DNA of 64,000 nucleotides. Origin: Datnioides undecimradiatus. Lineage: Eukaryota > Chordata > Actinopteri > Lobotiformes > Datnioididae. Each line of letters starts with the position of its first letter. The stretch's first letter is position 1. The position numbers and the translations under genes are program-made. The DNA lies in contig WARS01000029.1 in assembly GCA_008933995.1 (NCBI GenBank), forward strand, positions 22,504,879 to 22,568,878, given 5' to 3'. The notes beneath the pieces are model-generated. The model was not told where the DNA came from. It was given only the letters and a program-made list of their open reading frames with translations, and made no database searches. Shown here piece after piece: positions 62,842 through 64,000 of this stretch.

Positions 62842-63039
62842 AAACTTAAACTGATATCCAAGTTAGCTGCAAACATGCCGTTAGCTGTTAGCTATCAAGA
62901 GCCTGACACTGTCCACTGCGTTAGCCACTTTTAGCTAACATGAATAGCTAAGACTCTGACCACAGAGGGATCATAAAAGCTGGAGGAACTCTGTAATCTG
63001 TATGACACATCAATGCCGCAGTAACATAATAGGCCAAAC
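62842..63039 (+). repeat. Diverged tandem duplication, unit 1
   Basis: It starts AAACTTAAACTGAT and contains GTTAGCTGTTAGCTATCAAG, CACTTTTAGCTAACATG, TAATCTGTATGACACATCAA and AACATAATAGGCCAA. Each block recurs in order about 200-240 bp downstream. Confidence 0.85.
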
Positions 63040-63080
63040 AGAAGAATATGATTACGTCTACCGTTAGCGTCTAGTGGCAG

Positions 63081-63247
63081 AAACTTAAACTAATAACCAA
63101 GCTGGCTGCTAACATGCTGTTAGCTGTTAGCCATCAAGAGCCTGACTGACACTGTCAATCAGGTTAGCCACTTTTAGCTAACATGGCTAAGACAGGCGTT
63201 CTAATCTGTATGACACATCAATGCTGCAATAACATAATAGGCCAACC
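63081..63247 (+). repeat. Diverged tandem duplication, unit 2
   Basis: A second copy of the 62842-63039 unit in the same orientation. It lacks about 30-35 bp of the middle (the ACTCTGACCACAGAGG part) and has a small insertion in the CCTGACTGACACTG part. Confidence 0.85.
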
Positions 63248-64000
63248 AGTCTTCAGGAAAATGCAACACATTTCTTTTGAATAATCCTATTTTCCATCTG
63301 ACAGAGGCGTAAAACTAATGGGGTCAGATTCTAATTCTGGTTCCAAAACTGCTGCGGTAATCATTTAGTACACAGAAGAGGACTCTCAGCTCCTTGGCCT
63401 ACTTTCTATGTTAATGGAAAGGCTGGCTAATAACAGATTGCCATCAGGGTGTAATTTACCATCAAATAACTTGCTATTACTGCCTGTTGGTGGTCTTTTT
63501 GTTTCGGGCCGCTCAGGTAAACGGCGCAGGGGTGAGAATGAGGTACCTCACGTCTCATCTGATATATTTCTAATTTTCCCTTTGGTGACAATACTTAGCC
63601 AAGGGTGGCATAACAGCATCCCCTGAGGAGAGGATGATCCCAGTCCTGCTTTCTCATCTCCGGAGCAGACCCCAGATGGAGGTGAGCTGTGAAAGGAGCA
63701 CGCTGAGCTGTGGATGAGCTTTCTGTCCGTCCCAGCTGAGCACAAATGAAACTGAAAGGTCTTCTCGAGATGGACGGCCTTAGATGAAACATTTCAGGTA
63801 GCTTCAGGTAAAAGAGCTTAAAGTCCAAAATGCAAATATATGAACAGAATTGCGGGTCCAGGTAATGTCGGGTCCTGGAGCAAGTGTCCTAAAGTGGCCT
63901 CTGCCTCTATTCTGTCTCAAAGGTGATGTAGCAAGCTTGAGTGAGATGTGACCTTTTAAGTGAAACCAGATACAGATAAATGTCACTTCTGGTTTATCAG
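63248..64000. other. Intergenic DNA at window end, nothing recognised
   Basis: No gene, splice-bounded exon or named repeat recognised. Confidence 0.5.

Noticed and set aside
1-64000. CRISPR arrays, operons, prokaryotic mobile islands, viral genes and toxin genes
   Set aside because: None seen; spliced genes with GT-AG introns, fish repeats and microsatellites show this is a vertebrate chromosome.

Overview
This window is vertebrate nuclear DNA, almost certainly from a percomorph-type teleost fish. It holds two intact, intron-split protein genes in a large expanse of AT-moderate noncoding DNA. The noncoding DNA carries repeat families I recognise as widespread in teleosts: GCTAAC-rich dispersed repeats, a tRNA-like repeat, hAT miniature elements, a piggyBac fossil, a LINE 3' end, and CA/TG microsatellites. 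I see no prokaryotic, viral or CRISPR-like content. Most open frames of 60-190 codons are chance frames.

Layout. Bases 1-13589 are intergenic, with microsatellites, a decayed LINE 3' end near 11.9-12.2 kb and some stretches that look like conserved regulatory DNA. Bases 13590-23420 (+) carry a five-coding-exon SLC19-family transporter of 471 aa, closest by eye to the thiamine transporter SLC19A3 (ThTr2). Bases 23938-25580 are a broken piggyBac transposon with TTAA target duplications and a minus-strand transposase remnant, sitting where the transporter's 3' UTR should end. Bases 25.6-46.8 kb are a gene-poor stretch with a young-looking hAT miniature element (32935-33394) and older repeats. 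Bases 46833-52873 (+) carry a four-coding-exon R4-class RGS gene of 174 aa that matches RGS8. A second hAT-type element (53120-53615) lies just after its stop codon. Bases 53.6-64 kb show no gene, only repeats, including a diverged ~240-bp tandem duplication at 62.8-63.2 kb.

The two genes have no evident joint function: one is a plasma-membrane vitamin-type transporter, the other a GTPase-activating protein for Gi/Go/Gq alpha subunits. The most interesting points are these. The SLC19 paralogue has lost several residues that I recall lining the thiamine site of human ThTr2, including a Glu kept in all three human SLC19 proteins. For both genes, the first canonical poly(A) hexamer after the stop lies inside a transposon insertion. 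Family assignments rest on protein and repeat consensus recalled by eye; no alignments or database searches were run.
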